Of a stretch of 64,000 nt of DNA, positions 1 through 12,087 are shown piece by piece. The position numbers were made by a program, and so were the translations under genes. Each line of letters begins with the position of its first letter. Position 1 is the stretch's first letter. The notes beneath the pieces are model-generated. The model did no database searches. It worked only from the letters and a program-made list of their open reading frames with translations, and was not told where the DNA came from. The stretch is from Acanthococcus lagerstroemiae (taxonomy: Eukaryota > Arthropoda > Insecta > Hemiptera > Eriococcidae): contig CM063110.1 of assembly GCA_031841125.1 (NCBI GenBank), positions 56,953,946-57,017,945 on the forward strand, given 5' to 3'.

Positions 1-49
1 TTCAGCAGCTTAAAATAAAGCCGCAACTGATGCGTAATTTAAATATTGA

Positions 50-350
50 GGCGTTCAGCTGCGAATAATGAACGTGCCTCAGTAGCGGACATTGTGGAAT
101 TTCTGTTCTGCCGCGACTTTATCTGTTCCGCATCAATAGTGGCGGACGCAGAATAAAATGTTCTGCGGCGACTTTATTTGTTCCGCATCAGAAGTGACTG
201 ACGCAGAATAAAAGTTGAGGCGTTCTACCGCGACTATTCCACATTCCGCGGCAGTAACGATTAGTGCGAAGTATGAAAGTCGACACGTTCTACTGCGATC
301 CTAATAACTGCTGCTGATCCAGAATTTTTTGGCCAGTAGTGTTTAGAAGC
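50..350. repeat. Degenerate ~62-bp tandem repeat
   Basis: Four to five diverged units follow one another. Each contains GGCGTTCTGC-like, GCGACTTTAT, TGTTCCGCATCA and GACGCAGAATAAA blocks. Units at about 104-161 and 162-223 are the most alike; units before and after are eroded. No open frame or transposon end is seen. It is probably a minisatellite or the internal repeat of an element lying partly left of the window. Confidence 0.6.
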
Positions 351-1565
351 TGCAAATACAAAGCAGTGGCTGATGCGGACTTCAATATTGGAAGTGCTCC
401 ATTGTGACTGTGTATTCAATCTGCTGCACAGAATTTTTCTTAATATAGGCTAAAGGTACCGCAAAATTCAATAATAAACAATAAAGGATCTGTAGTAATA
501 ATCCTCCCTTTATACCCCCCTAAACCTCCCTTCCATCCTCATTGTCACCAAGAAAACATATCTGTAGAACAAATTTTTTTCTTGTGTTTCAAAAAATTCA
601 AATCGTTTTGAATATTTATTGACGCTCGGATCATTTTTATGGTCTCTGATCATTATAATGACGTTGTTCTGTGTACACGTTCTGTATTATTGACGCAGCG
701 CTCGAAATGATTGACTATGTATAATTCGCGTATGTTGCCTCCAGGAAAAACGGTACATCCCTGCATTGTCGGAGCCTTTCCAATAATACGACGAATATCC
801 CGATGAACAGTTTCATTGTGGTTGCCTTGAAGTTGCGAAAGAGGAGATATTATATTAAACTACTCAAAACCACAAAAATAACGGAAAATCGATTTTTTGA
901 CAGACCACGTTTCACCAGTTTCACCTTTCATGTACGAATGTAAATGTAGCGCAGTGCGCGATGATTTGGTTTCCCTATGTAGTCCCCGTATGAATAATGC
1001 AGTTATAGGGGGGAGAATTCCGCAGCCCCATAAGTTGATGACAGACAGAAAAAATAGTAGGTAACAGTATAGCAAAAATTTTCCTAGCATTTCATGTAAT
1101 TTTCCATCTGTGTCCTCTTCCCCCTAGTCCGTCCCTAAAAGTAGACATATTTGTCCGAGGCACCCTGTTGTCAAGAGCAGACATTAAAAATTTGAAAACC
1201 TTGAGTATAAATACCTATTTTCACTAACTCGAGCACCCGTAACCCATTCGATAATTTGAATGCGTATAAATTGGAACGAAATAACTGTCAAACGACCGTT
1301 CGCAATTCATTTTATTTTACTTATGGCAGTGAGGTGTCGTCAAATTGTCAAATATTTGATAACTGAACGGAAAAAGTCATCCAAGACCGATACAATAAGA
1401 CATTATGAAAATCGAAAATGTTGACAAAAATTAACGTCGGAATTAAAAGTGTATGTCAAACCTGGTGTGACCAGATCGAACAGAAATTTTTTTGAACTTA
1501 GAGAAAGGCCCTTAACATGGGAACGTTATATCCCTTTCTTTCTTTACTATTTTCCAATACTGCAG
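351..1565. other. No gene recognised
   Basis: Unique-looking A+T-rich sequence with stops in all frames. The longest minus-strand frame (860-1090) has no recognisable domain. No RNA gene or transposon end was found. Confidence 0.5.
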
Positions 1566-1843
1566 GCTGCGTAGCTGCCGGTCACTTAGCGTCGCCGAAG
1601 GCTAGTCGTCGTGTGCTCGTGTGATGTGTCGGCCGGTGTCCGGCTGTCCATTATTCGAAATAACGATAAACGAAAGTTTCGTGCAATTTCCGAATTCCGA
1701 TCTTGTTCTATCAAATATGGTGCAAACTTATGAAATTAAAGCGTTAAAATTGTTGCAATTACTGTCGTTCATGGGAAGATTTTTTCACAAGGTCGTTTCC
1801 TAATATCGGTTATTCGCTAATGAAGAGAGGAACAAGGAACTTG
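1566..1843 (+). other. Candidate non-coding/UTR exon
   Basis: A pyrimidine-rich tract (about 1533-1560) runs into an ACTGCAG acceptor ending at 1565. The segment is more C+G-rich than its surroundings and ends in TTG|GTAAGT, a consensus donor, at 1843/1844. All three frames have early stops, so if it is an exon it is UTR or non-coding RNA. The methionine frame at 1621-1803 has no recognisable domain. Splice-like strings arise by chance, so this is tentative. Confidence 0.22.
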
Positions 1844-1953
1844 GTAAGTATTTACATTACCGGTAGCTGGTAGTACTATCTGACATCGGTTTCATATTGC
1901 ACTGACATTTGTGTATTTGCATGAACACAGATTTATGACGAATGTAATTGCAG

Positions 1954-2005
1954 TTCCAACGTGCCCATTGTCCACTATTCAGCGATCCAAGTCGTCAGTT
2001 CACTC
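1954..2005 (+). other. Candidate small exon downstream
   Basis: A 52-bp segment sits between AATTGCAG (acceptor, ending 1953) and CACTC|GTAAGTACAG (strong donor at 2006). With the candidate exon ending at 1843 it would define a 110-bp intron, a normal insect intron size. The acceptor has a poor pyrimidine tract. This is inference from splice consensus only. Confidence 0.18.
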
Positions 2006-2174
2006 GTAAGTACAGTATTCATGTTTCAATATGCACGTTCAAAGGCTCGAGCATGGTGCAGGAACTTTCTGCTTGACGACTATTTTGGCAAAATTGCACT
2101 CGTATAACGAGCGTGCACTAACGAATGTCACGCAACAAATTTCCTTAACGTATCCGCATTTAATCAATGTACAG

Positions 2175-2221
2175 TACCGTTGAATACGTTCACTCTGAAC
2201 GTATGATCGTATTCAACGGTA
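2175..2221. repeat. Nested short hairpin
   Basis: TACCGTTGAATACG (2175-2188) is the exact reverse complement of 2208-2221. Inside it, ACGTTCA/TGAACGT forms a second small stem. It is too short to assign to an element and may be a foldback relic. Confidence 0.5.
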
Positions 2222-2686
2222 TTCAGAAATGAGATGTCGCTACTGCAAGATGCAGCATACCGTTTTGTCAAATTCAAATTAGATTCTCATTTCGGCATCG
2301 GTTTTGATTAACAAAAAAACTGAAGCCAGTCTCAAGTTCTGAAATCGAAATAAATCCGAAAATATCAGAACTCTAACCTCGCGAATCAAGTAATGTGAAA
2401 CTGATACAAATGAAGTCGGTGGCTGAATGAAGGAACCTCTAGTATTTATCATTGGTAGCGCGAATAGTTTGTTGTTGATAGGATTTCGTTGAACTCATTG
2501 CGGTTTCTGAAGTCAGTGGGTGGGTGTTTTTTCCCTTCATGTGAAATTTCCCGTACAGTAACGTTAGAAAGGGTGAATTCCGAATTCGACATTGTGAAAA
2601 TCAATCTGATCTTAAAGTTCCTGGTTCAGAGTATTTCTTTGGCTGCGTGTACATTTTCATAGAGGGAATCGATATGGTGATTATTA

Positions 2687-3189
2687 GGTCTGTTCAGGCA
2701 GCGTACAGAAATTAATCTTGATGATTTTTTCTGTAAGTTCTGTACAAACGTCTCTGTTCGTTTCTGTAAGTTTCTGTAGTGCTGTTGTGTAATTGTTTTA
2801 GCGTATGCTCAAACACTTTTTTTGCACATTCTGTTGAAATTTCCGATCAACGTTCATTTTCATTGATAAATCTCCACATAAAATAAAATTGAACAATTGC
2901 AAATCACCTTCAACGTTCTCTTATGAAATTATTTAATTGTTAGCAAATTTTTTATAAGGAATAACCAAAAGTTTTTTTCCGTTCCAACTGTTCACAAAAA
3001 AGTTACAGAAACTTACAGTATCTCCAGAGGTACTGTAAGTTCTGCAAGTACAGAAACTTACAGAAACTCCAGAAAGTCGGTGCTCAAACATTCTCTCTGC
3101 AGTTACAGAAAGTGCAGAAAAGTTGCCCAAACGCACTTTCTGTACATTTTGTCAACTTTGGTAGTTTCTGTATGCTGCCCAAACAGACC
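2687..3189. mobile_element. TA-flanked inverted-repeat element (MITE)
   Basis: The ends are inverted repeats of about 25 bp: GGTCTGTTCAGGCAGC inward from 2687, and its near-exact complement ending at 3189. Both ends abut the dinucleotide TA (2685-2686 and 3190-3191), which fits a Tc1/mariner-type TA duplication. The subterminal zones are filled with CTGTAAGTTTCTGTA-like motifs, forward on the left and inverted on the right (2725-2785, 3004-3075), a pattern common for transposase-binding arrays. There is no transposase frame in 503 bp, so it is non-autonomous. The superfamily is inferred only from the TA. Confidence 0.7.
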
Positions 3190-3607
3190 TATTTTGTTTC
3201 AACAGACACTAATATTTTTTCCTGACGTCTTGGCCGTATTATATGGGGTTAGCAGGGCGTCCATTTAGTCACTTTTTTCTACAAAGGTCACTTCTTGCCA
3301 CTCATTCTGTATACATTTCACTTTTCAATAATCTGCTCTCATGCTGAAAATTAAATTTTCAGATTCCAGAAATGCAGCCACCCAGCACGCGAATGCGACG
3401 CGAAATGTATCTGAAAAACTTGCATAAATTGTTCGTTTATTTTCAAATAAAAATTGTTTTCTTTCATACTAGCATCAGAAATTAATGAAAGTCGCCGTAG
3501 TATGCATTGAAGAATATTCTGCTTTGTACAGCAGTGAAATACAGTAATAGTCGCTCCTGAACGCTGCTGAATAAAATTTTCTGCGCAGTTCTGCTTCCAA
3601 TATAGTC

Positions 3608-3920
3608 CGCTCCGAGACGGATAAGGTAAGAAATGAGGAAGTACTTAACTGAGTAGGAGGTAAATAGGATATTTGGAATTGTCTGAAGAGAAGAACGGAT
3701 AAAAACTAATAGGGCATAATATGAAACACCCAGGAATAATATCACTGCTGCTAGAAGGAAAAGTGGAAGGAAAGAATTGGGTAGGGGTCGGCAAAGATTC
3801 TAGTATAATCAAGGATGTCAAATGTGCTTTTACGAAATGAAAGAACTAGCACAAGAGAGGGAGAAATAGAGAGCTGCATCAAACCGGTCGTAAGACTGAT
3901 AACCTTATCATTATCATGAT
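3608..3920 (+). pseudogene. RTE-like LINE, 3' end of ORF (relic)
   Basis: With frameshifts, the plus strand reads through the C-terminal tail of RTE-like LINE proteins: a VRNEEVL block near 3627, GHNMKHPGIISLLLEGK near 3713-3763, then EMKELAQEREK-stop-RAASNRS near 3835-3895, just before the 3' end. In this family the tail follows the reverse transcriptase. All upstream domains are absent, as expected for a 5'-truncated LINE insertion. A second copy of the same terminus lies on the minus strand at 23646-23735. Several in-frame stops show it is dead. Confidence 0.72.
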
Positions 3921-4260
3921 ACAAATACGGCACAACCCCTGCAGTGATTTCGGAAAATCTCAGTCTCATGTTCGCAGTGTAAGGCACCACTCCACTTCTA
4001 ATTCAGTCGAATTATGAAATGTTCCACTGCCGTTGTACAATCAATATACATACGAATACGATCGAAGTTTAACAGCTTTCCAGCTCTATTTCTGATTGGA
4101 GTAATCGAGGAAGCCAGTTTACCAGTCGTTACAAGAACCCTGATTTTAAGCATTTCTATGCGCAAGCCTATCCGGCGAGACTAGCAATAGCGAGAGCGAA
4201 TTCGGATACTGCCGAAAGAACTAAGTCTTTCATTCGGAAGCGAATTCGGGTTTAGCCAGC

Positions 4261-4274
4261 CGGTAGACACCCTG
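4261..4274. repeat. Orphan end of CAGGGTGTCTAC family
   Basis: CGGTAGACACCCTG matches the right terminus of the transposon family with complete members at 10267, 12088, 27195 and 40341. No matching left end was found within about 400 bp upstream, so this is a truncated copy or a chance match. Confidence 0.35.
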
Positions 4275-7200
4275 ACACAAGAAATCCTTTTCTTTTCCCA
4301 GCAGAAGCGCCTGACATTTTCGGGGGCTATTGAAATTGGCGGGACTTTTTTCTTTAACCTTAGAAATAGTCAGTCTTCGAGAATGTTTGCTGACTAAGCC
4401 TTTTGCCCTAAATCCACGACTGCCTGTTTTCTTCTTATTTTCCCCTTCTCGCTCGTCGGTGGACAAGATTCCGTAATTCATCTTCCAAAATTTTTAATGT
4501 AACAAAATCGAAGACACCCCGTGCATTCCTGACACAACCAATACTATTTCAATGGGCGGGTAGCGTGCGCTCATTCATTAACACGAGTTACTCAGAATCT
4601 ACATTTTCATTTCACAAATCCTTTTTCACGAACGCGTATAGAGATTATAATTTTAACGCTTATAAAATATTTCATATTATCGCGCAAATTCCACGGTCGA
4701 GTTAGCTTTTAATAAACCGTTTCACGCAGAATTCGATGTAACAGAAAAATACGTAGTTACGCGGAATGTTTTTAGCTTCAATTTGTATCCGGGAACACCG
4801 GGCTCCGGCAGCCGTTCAATTTTCGTATTAAATTCGAATTAACTCGGCGCTCGGTCGCCTTCCATTCCATTCGATTCCGGAATAACTGATCTGATGCGGC
4901 CACTATCGACTAATCGAAATAAAAAGGAAAAATTCCTTCGATATTTCGCTCGATAGGAATAAGCAGGGCACCGTATACAACGGGGCTAAGCTGCGTGATA
5001 ATGGCCTATCCAGGCGCCCGCGAAAACAATAAGCCGGAAAGTACGCGCGTATTTTTGAAAAGGAAAACTTGCAATGCTTACCAATCTTTGCCAACGGATT
5101 TGTTTCTAATTAGCGATACAATTTCTTCGCCAATTTCTACGTATCCATACCGTACCTATACACCTACACATCTACGTACCCATCAATTCGACCGTTCCAA
5201 TTCATGTCTACACGATATTCGTTTTCACCCTTCGACTAGATCACGTGAGCGAAAATATAAATTCGCTTCGATATCGATAAGAAAACGACGCGATGGCTCG
5301 ATTTTCAATTTCCAAACGTTTAATATAACGACGCCTAGTAGGCCTCACTATATGACTGTAATGGGGACATGCATTTCGTTTTTATAGTTTCAATTTAACT
5401 TTTAACCTCAATTTATATTCAGGAGCCGCGAATGATCGTAAAAAATGGAGCCGTAAAAACGAACTTTTTACGACTCGGTGGAAATCGAATTCCTCCGAAC
5501 ATTCTGGCGATAGAAAAAAAAAATTCAAGTGCGGCTTTTCGAATAATAACAACTAATTACTCGCCGAACGGATGCTGTGTACTGTGTCAGCAGTCCCCGG
5601 GTGCGCCACATTTTTGCAACCAGTGGATGAAATTCGAACAGCAGCACACGTTCCGTTTTTTGAACCGCAAGAAAAGAAAATGCGAACGCTACACGGTATC
5701 GAAAATTCATCGCACGAAAATTTCGCCGTTCGAAAATTTAAAAAGAAAAAAACCTTTTTTTCTCCTTTTCGCAAACGGCGTGAAATCAAAGCTCTATTTA
5801 TTTTTTTATGGTCCTGATATCTTTCAACCCGGCCGGTCATTAGGTTTGTATCTGGAGAGTTCTCATTCTATACAGGTCGTGAACGCGCTTTTACCGAGAG
5901 AGTAAAGGAAGTGAAAAAAAAAACAAGAAAAATCCATCTTGAAAAAATGAAAATAAAAGCCCTGTATCAGGATTTCTTATACACTTCTCCTATGGGAGTA
6001 TTTTGTAGCAAACATTTGCGGGCAAAGGAAAGCACTCTTGCCGAAAATTTATTGCTCCTTGTCACGTATTTTTATCAAAATACTGCTCTTCCTTGAATTA
6101 TTGTCGGATTAATGTAACGTAATTTTTTCTAAGTTGATATTATCTTTAAAGCGCGTTTTGAGATTTAACATGAAAAAGGATGAAAGAAAGTAGTTGCAAG
6201 CTCTAGTTGTTTTCTTCTTCCGACTATTCGTTTTTTTTTCTTTCTTTCAAGCTCGAGCAGATATAAAGAGAAAAATTGGCAATCATTTGCGGGATTCAAC
6301 CTTGAGAAATTGCAAACGTGGGAGCTTACAGTTGAGTTGGAGTCGAAAAAACACGATTTCATTCTTTACTAATGTCGGTCAACTTGAATTTCTTTTCGGG
6401 CATTGTATAACTCCAGGTAACAATGAAAATTCCATTTAGTTCGCTGGGGGAAACTGTCTCTTATTATTCTTCAAATAAGATTTTAATCAGACCAGTTACT
6501 AGATATTGTCGATGTTTTTAGCTCACTGCCTCACACTCTGTGGGTTATATGCTAAAGTTTATCACCATGAACATCCAACACATCACTGAGAAAGGCTGAC
6601 CTAACAGGCCCGTAGCGTGACCACTTTTCCAGACGGGAAAATTGCAAATTTCACGCCTACAAATCAAAAAAAGAAGCAAAAGAAAAACTCGACATTTCTG
6701 CTGGAAAGAGATAAACCATCAGTTCAGGAGGTCAATGCCCTCAATATACCCTCCCACAATACTACGGGCCAGTAACCTGAAAATATTTTGTAGCAGCGTT
6801 CAATGAAAACAAACTCAATTTATACTTGGGGCATGTAGATGGAACGTTTCATGTTTAGTCCTTTCCGCTTTCATGGAAATATTCAGTAATCATAAATTGA
6901 GAAGTTGAGGCCTCCCATTCTAAAAAAAACAACCTCCACACCGTTTAAAAATACCGTCCCTAGCGGAATTCAGTGCAAACAAAATTCTTCATATTCATCG
7001 GAAGGGAAACTTAAATCTCCATTCGTTCAATCAGAACAAGTATATGATGTTATCAGCATGCAAATACTGATGGCTGTGACTACCAAAGACCTATATATTT
7101 TCTCTCGGAGTGAAAAAATTTCCCCCTACCGAAAAGAGGAGATAGTACAATGTACAATCAACTTTCGGAATACACTTACATGGGTCGCTGATTTCGAAAA

Positions 7201-8107
7201 TGCCTTCAAATTTTTGATAAGTCCAGATAGAAGACCCAGAATTCAACATTCTTAAAATGAACAGAACGGACTTCATTTAGAAAAGAAAATAGTAAATTTT
7301 TTATCGCACCCTGATGTGGACTCCAAAAATCAAATTTCAACTACGAATCGAGCAAAATGTATTTTGGCTACAGAAACAGGGACACAACCAGAGGTGGGGT
7401 TGAACCCTCCAATAATTTGGCAAATTTTCAAACTGTTCATTTGAAATTTTCATTCTTAAGGATGCAGTGCTTGCTGGCTCGTCGCTGATCTGTCTTCTTC
7501 CTGTGAACTACCCGACCTGTACAAAAAATACCGTCATTCCAGCGACCTCATTCCTACAGCAATAAAAACCGCCCTTGTTCTCCTCATACAACTTGATTCC
7601 GTCCATCCGATACAGACAAAAAGAGATATTTTTTACAAATTTTGTTTTAAAGAATATTTATCGGCAAAGTTTTCATCTCCGCCCCCCCCCCTCGAAAGTC
7701 AAATTTCGTCTCTGCACAGAAAACTAAAAAATCTTCAAATCGCTGTTTTCTAAAAAGGGACAAGGAGAGAGTGGAGGGGGGCGCTGATTTCAAATAATAA
7801 TTTCAATTTTTGGTCTGACTTCAGTTTAGTCTCCAAAATCCGAAATAGGCCATCTACATCGACTCGACTACAAAGATCGAACAAGTCACTGAAATAGGGT
7901 TTTCATGTCACCAATTTTGACTAACTCATCGGATTTTATATTAGGACTTGTTCTCAATCCCAAAATCCAAATTTTATGATAAAATAACGACAACTTTTAC
8001 AGTAAAGATTGATTTAACAGGGGAGGAAAAATTAGATTTTCTCACTTCGGTACTTCTGTAGTTCGATATAGAATTATTAAGACAAGTGAATTGTTGTGCC
8101 TGCTTAT
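4275..8107. other. No gene recognised; CpG-richer block at 4.6-6.1 kb
   Basis: Open frames at 4995-5387 and 5432-5905 are the longest here but lack recognisable domains and compete with overlapping frames on both strands. The part at about 4600-6100 has many CGAA/TTCG words and no visible repeat, suggesting older single-copy sequence. From 6500 to 8100 the sequence is ordinary A+T-rich DNA with C- and G-runs near 7680 and 7775. Confidence 0.5.
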
Positions 8108-8705
8108 TACAAAGATGCCCCGTGGGGTAGGTTAGCGTCGCTAGAGCCAGTTTTCTAGTACGTAGTCACTCGGCTATCATTAGGCGCTAGTCTCACCGGC
8201 AGAGATACGAAACGTCAACCGAAACTCTCCCCGCGTCCACGGCGTACGGGGTGGTCAATTGCATTTCAGTGAGCTCAGCGCTGATATGGAAGGCTAAAGC
8301 AGGAGTTCTCAAGGGAGTGGAAGATGAAACGGAGCAGACTTAGGAGACGGAAGTAAGTTTGTGACAAATACCGTTAAGCTGATAACTGCAGGACGATCTC
8401 GCAAATCTTCTTCTCCCCGTCCGCGACCATAAATGCCCCTGGTCAGACGTGAATTGTGTTAAATGTCTGGCGAGTGTCCAGCGCCTAAACTGGACTATCT
8501 GACTAAGGGAGTAAGCCCAAACAGAAAATCATGATGGAAGGCACCGGGAAACCACTGTCATTATTCATCCCTTATAACATCAAAGAGCGCAGACAACAGA
8601 CCACGGCCCCCAGTTCGGGACAATCCTTAGATGGGGCAGGAGTGCTAAGAATAGCTCGGTACGCTGAAAGTTACAGATCTCAAATTCACCGCTTGCCTCT
8701 AATGA

Positions 8706-8779
8706 AGAAAATCTTGACTATTGGAACATGGAATGTGAGAAACGAACACTGCCGAGAAGTTACAAATCAGAACGAATGA
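8706..8779 (+). pseudogene. LINE endonuclease start (remnant)
   Basis: The frame contains ILTIGTWNVRN (from 8709), the hallmark N-terminus of exonuclease-endonuclease-phosphatase nucleases in RTE/BovB-like LINEs (the same fold is annotated in hosts as craniofacial-development-protein-2-like). The Asn of TWNVR is a metal-site residue in this fold. The remaining roughly 200 residues of the domain are missing. After a stop at 8779 the sequence passes directly to the linker before the reverse transcriptase, so an internal deletion removed the nuclease core. Confidence 0.7.
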
Positions 8780-8819
8780 ATTGAAAGAATGCAAGGTGGG
8801 ATATACTAGGTACGCGCGA

Positions 8820-9720
8820 AGTCAAAGAAACAGCAGAAGCCCTCAGAAATCGAAAAGTTGCTGTGAGAGACAACATCAGTGCTGAAGTGTCGAAGGCTAT
8901 GGCAGGATGATGGAGTCAAGGTCCTATGTGAAATCAGTGCAACTTCATACGGAAGCCGAGGTACTGGCCAAAAGACTGGAAATATTCAATTTTCATTCCA
9001 TTTTCATAAGAAAGGCTCCAGGAGGAAATGCAGTAACTATAGAACCATTGCCTTAATCTTACACATCAGTAAGATCATACTCTGGATAGTCAACAATAGG
9101 CTGAAAAATTTCCTACATGCACAGATTCGACAGGAGCAGACTGGATCATGTCAGGCAGGGCTAAGCGAACAAATTCTCACACTGAGATTAATTATTGAGG
9201 AAGCTCGTTAGTTAACAAACCTATCATCCTGTGTTTCCTTAATTGTGCAAAAGCTTCGACTGCGTGTTGCGGAATAGGCTGTTCCAAGTGTTGGAGGAAA
9301 TGGGTGTTCCTCACCATCTATCGTGCCTCTGGGAAACTCTGTATCTAGACAGTACTGCATCTATGAGGGTAAATGGTGCGCAATCAGGTGCCTTTGCCGT
9401 TAGAAAAGGCGTCTGGCAGGGCTGCGTTGCATCACCCCTGCTATTCAATATATATGGGAAGCACATGATTCGGAAAGTCTTTGCAAATTGGGACAATGGA
9501 GTTTCTATTGGAGGAAGACACATCGCAAAACCTTCGATATGCAGATGACACGATAATTCTAGCGGACTCGAAAAAGGAGCTGGAAAAGCTGCTGGAAAGT
9601 ATCCAAAGAATAAGCGCTGAATATGGTCTGCTGCTAAATAGAGAAAATAAAACAGAGAGATGTTCATACATCGAGGAGGAGAAATTGACCTCAAAGACAC
9701 GCCCATTTTAGGTTACGAGG
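8820..9720 (+). pseudogene. LINE reverse transcriptase, broken (copy 1)
   Basis: In order and in shifting frames: an EALRNRK linker block (about 8838); CSNYRTIALILHISKIILWIVNNRL (about 9030-9105), the usual NYRPI..L....K motif; KSFDCV near 9251 where RTE proteins have KAFD (first catalytic Asp); GVWQGCVASPLLFNIY near 9408-9456; RYADDTIILAD near 9532 with both metal-binding Asp; then the thumb LLLNRENKTE. The protein would copy its RNA at a nicked genomic target. At least three frame changes and a stop at 9209 show it is inactive. Confidence 0.82.
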
Positions 9721-10266
9721 TATAGCAATCCTTTGTTTACCTTGGCTACCTGATAAGTTGTCATGCGACTAGCGAAACTGATATAAGAAGAAGAACTCAA
9801 CTTACTAAAGGGGTTGTTGTAAAATTAAGCCGTACTTGGAAGAGTCATGATATCAGAAAAGACACAAAAGATCAAAATGGTACACATATTAATCTTTCAT
9901 ATTGAGCTTTATGAAGCTGAAACTTAGACATTACGGAAAGTCAGATTGGACAACTTGGAACTTTGGATCTGTAGGAAGATGCTTCGTGGGCCATAGACTG
10001 AAAAACGAATGGCTAAGCTCTGTATGTGCGCGTCGCATATTAAAATATTCTGGACAACGACAATCTAGAAAGGCTGGTTATAACTGGAAAGACAGAGGGC
10101 AGGCGGCCACAATAAGGTGAATAGACTAACTAAATTCGGGACACATACCGAGAGCCAGTCCATGTTGTCGCAAAAAAAAAAAAAAGTACCGGGGAAATCT
10201 GAGAAATCATGTCGCAGTTCTGCTGGAGTATAGCTATGATCGGATCGATCGGCATTTTAAGAAGAA

Positions 10267-10639
10267 CAGGATGTCCTACAACCTCTTCAAATTTTTTTTT
10301 TCCTGACTTTTCTCTGACGTCCTTTTTTGTATTTAATGAATTCACCACTTTGGCATAAGACTGTTGTATTTCGCGAACTGAGTTGGGAAGGAGGGAGGAA
10401 AGGGTTTCTTGTATGAATTCATTACGTCCATTCAACATCATTTCTTGATTCTCATTTATTCATATTATGGGATTTCCTACAGAATCTTTCATTGGATGGT
10501 AATTTATCAATTTTTTCCTGACCTTTCAGTAAATTCCTTGAAATTTCCTGACGGTTTCCATTTTCCTGACCTACTCGTACTTTCAGAAATCCTGAGTTTC
10601 TCTTACTTTTTCCGACTTCCTGACTTTATAGACACCCAG
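10267..10639. mobile_element. CAGGGTGTCTAC-family MITE, 5-bp TSD
   Basis: A 373-bp element from CAGGATGTCCTAC to ATAGACACCCAG, flanked by perfect 5-bp direct repeats AAGAA (10262-10266 and 10640-10644). The interior has repeated TTTCCTGACTTT / TTCCTGACC motifs (10300, 10510, 10550, 10570, 10615), a feature of this family. There is no transposase frame. The 5-bp duplication is directly visible; the superfamily is uncertain (a 5-bp-TSD hAT-type lineage is one possibility). Confidence 0.82.
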
Positions 10640-10644
10640 AAGAA

Positions 10645-11989
10645 TTACAAGGCTGATATTTTCATCTTCAAACCCAAATTGAGACCGTATTCTAATGCAC
10701 TAATTGAAATCCGTGACCAAAGAAAAATTTCTTATTTTGACACCAAATTCGATTTGCCAGGCACGGTTTTGCTCACATTGGAAGCCGGAAATTCGGATTC
10801 CGGAACCGAAGTCGGGGCAGAATCAAGAATCTGCTGACATATTCGAAATCACGATTCAAGAAAACCATATTTCGAGGGTTTTTTCGATTTTTTTAGGATA
10901 ATACAATTTTGCTTGTTTCAAATTCCAATTTTAAAAGGCTACAATTGTGACCGGAACACAAATTTAGTGGAATTTTTGAAAACAGAGACCTAAAATTTCC
11001 TATGTAAATAGTTTGCTTACTATATTTTCATGTAAAATCAGAAATTCACATAATGTTGCAAGAAAAAAGTGTGTAATCTTCAAGTCTTTCCACGAAATTC
11101 TTAAATTTTGAGATGAATAATATTGAAGGGTACAGGGAAATAAGCAGATAATTCACTTTTTTGGCGACACTGACTTATTAGTACCGTTGGAACTTCCTTC
11201 TTTTTTTCCTTTTCTTTACGTTCTTTTTTTTTTGGAACTGGGGGACTCCCCCCTTCCCCGTAAATCCGACAAATAAAAGTAAATACCTACTCTCTCTTTC
11301 ACTGGAAAATGATGTAAAATAGTGTTTTTTTCTTATTAAATAAATAATAAAAAAGATTAATAAGTTAATTTATTTTTACTGATTTACAAGATCAATTTAA
11401 TTCAAATTAATTATAATTTTATTAATTTATTTTTTTAAAATTTGGAATTTTCTTAGATACCAAAGTTGAAAAAGAGGAATCGATTTTGCAAAACATGGAT
11501 AGGCATTATCGACCAACCATCAAAAAGAGTACTCGGTCCCGATTAGAAATTCACTTTCAAAGAAAATTTGTCCTAAATTTCAACTGCATCATCATTAAAG
11601 AGTTGAATTATAATCACTACCACTGGTAACGGGCGTAAAGAGTAGAAGTACCTCAGCTATAGAGTAGGAAGTCGGAAAGGATGCCACAGGCCAGAAAAAC
11701 AAGGTTCAAAATTCACGTACAGGTAAAAATTCACCACTTACGTAAACAATTGTTTTTCATTTTTTCCATTTCGCTACAAAGGTGGATTACCTGCTTCTTT
11801 CTCTGTACCTTTCATTACTATACTAGTGTTAAGGGCGGATTTATGTTTTTACCGAAGTCACCTTGAGTAAATTGGCCACTCCTAAAACTTGTTCCTAGCA
11901 ATGTTGCCGGGTAACCAACAATTTAAATACAAAATAATGAAGAAAATGACCGAGAAAATGATCTGCTGTCTTTTCTGATAGTTTTATCA
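10645..11989. other. No gene recognised
   Basis: A+T-rich sequence with an extreme stretch at about 11330-11460. Short frames have no recognisable domains. No transposon ends were identified. Confidence 0.45.
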
Positions 11990-12087
11990 GTTTTCCAGAA
12001 ATTCACTTCCTCGTTTTGGAATGTGTCCAGTCTTTTGGCCAGTGCCTCGTCTCTATATGGAGTTGCACAGATTCCACAGTACATTGA
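11990..12087 (-). pseudogene. RTE-like LINE copy 2, downstream part
   Basis: On the minus strand this aligns with 8925-8985 of LINE copy 1: a shared tract runs through CTGTGCAACT, an ATAxxGACGAGGCACTGGCC-like stretch and AAAAGACTGG. It is the part of the linker just before the reverse transcriptase. Its upstream half lies at 12420-12571, and the two halves are separated by the MITE at 12088-12419. Only this small part of the element is present. Confidence 0.72.

Larger units (their letters stand above)
8108..10166 (+). mobile_element. Decayed RTE-like LINE (copy 1)
   Basis: A non-LTR retrotransposon with most of its endonuclease deleted. From 5' to 3' it has a probable 5' UTR (about 8108-8700), the first residues of an apurinic-type endonuclease (8709 on), the linker and reverse transcriptase (8820-9720), and the C-terminal tail (9880-10166). 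The YADD active-site motif is present near 9535. Frameshifts and stops break the frame into at least six pieces. The tail stops at an A-run (10172-10186) that may be the original poly(A). An inverted second copy lies at 11990-12571, and the two align closely enough to date an insertion in that copy. Confidence 0.8.

Noticed and set aside
4995..5905. Long open frames (130 and 157 codons)
   Set aside because: No domain, signal or splice context. Overlapping frames on both strands are equally open, as expected in CpG-richer sequence.
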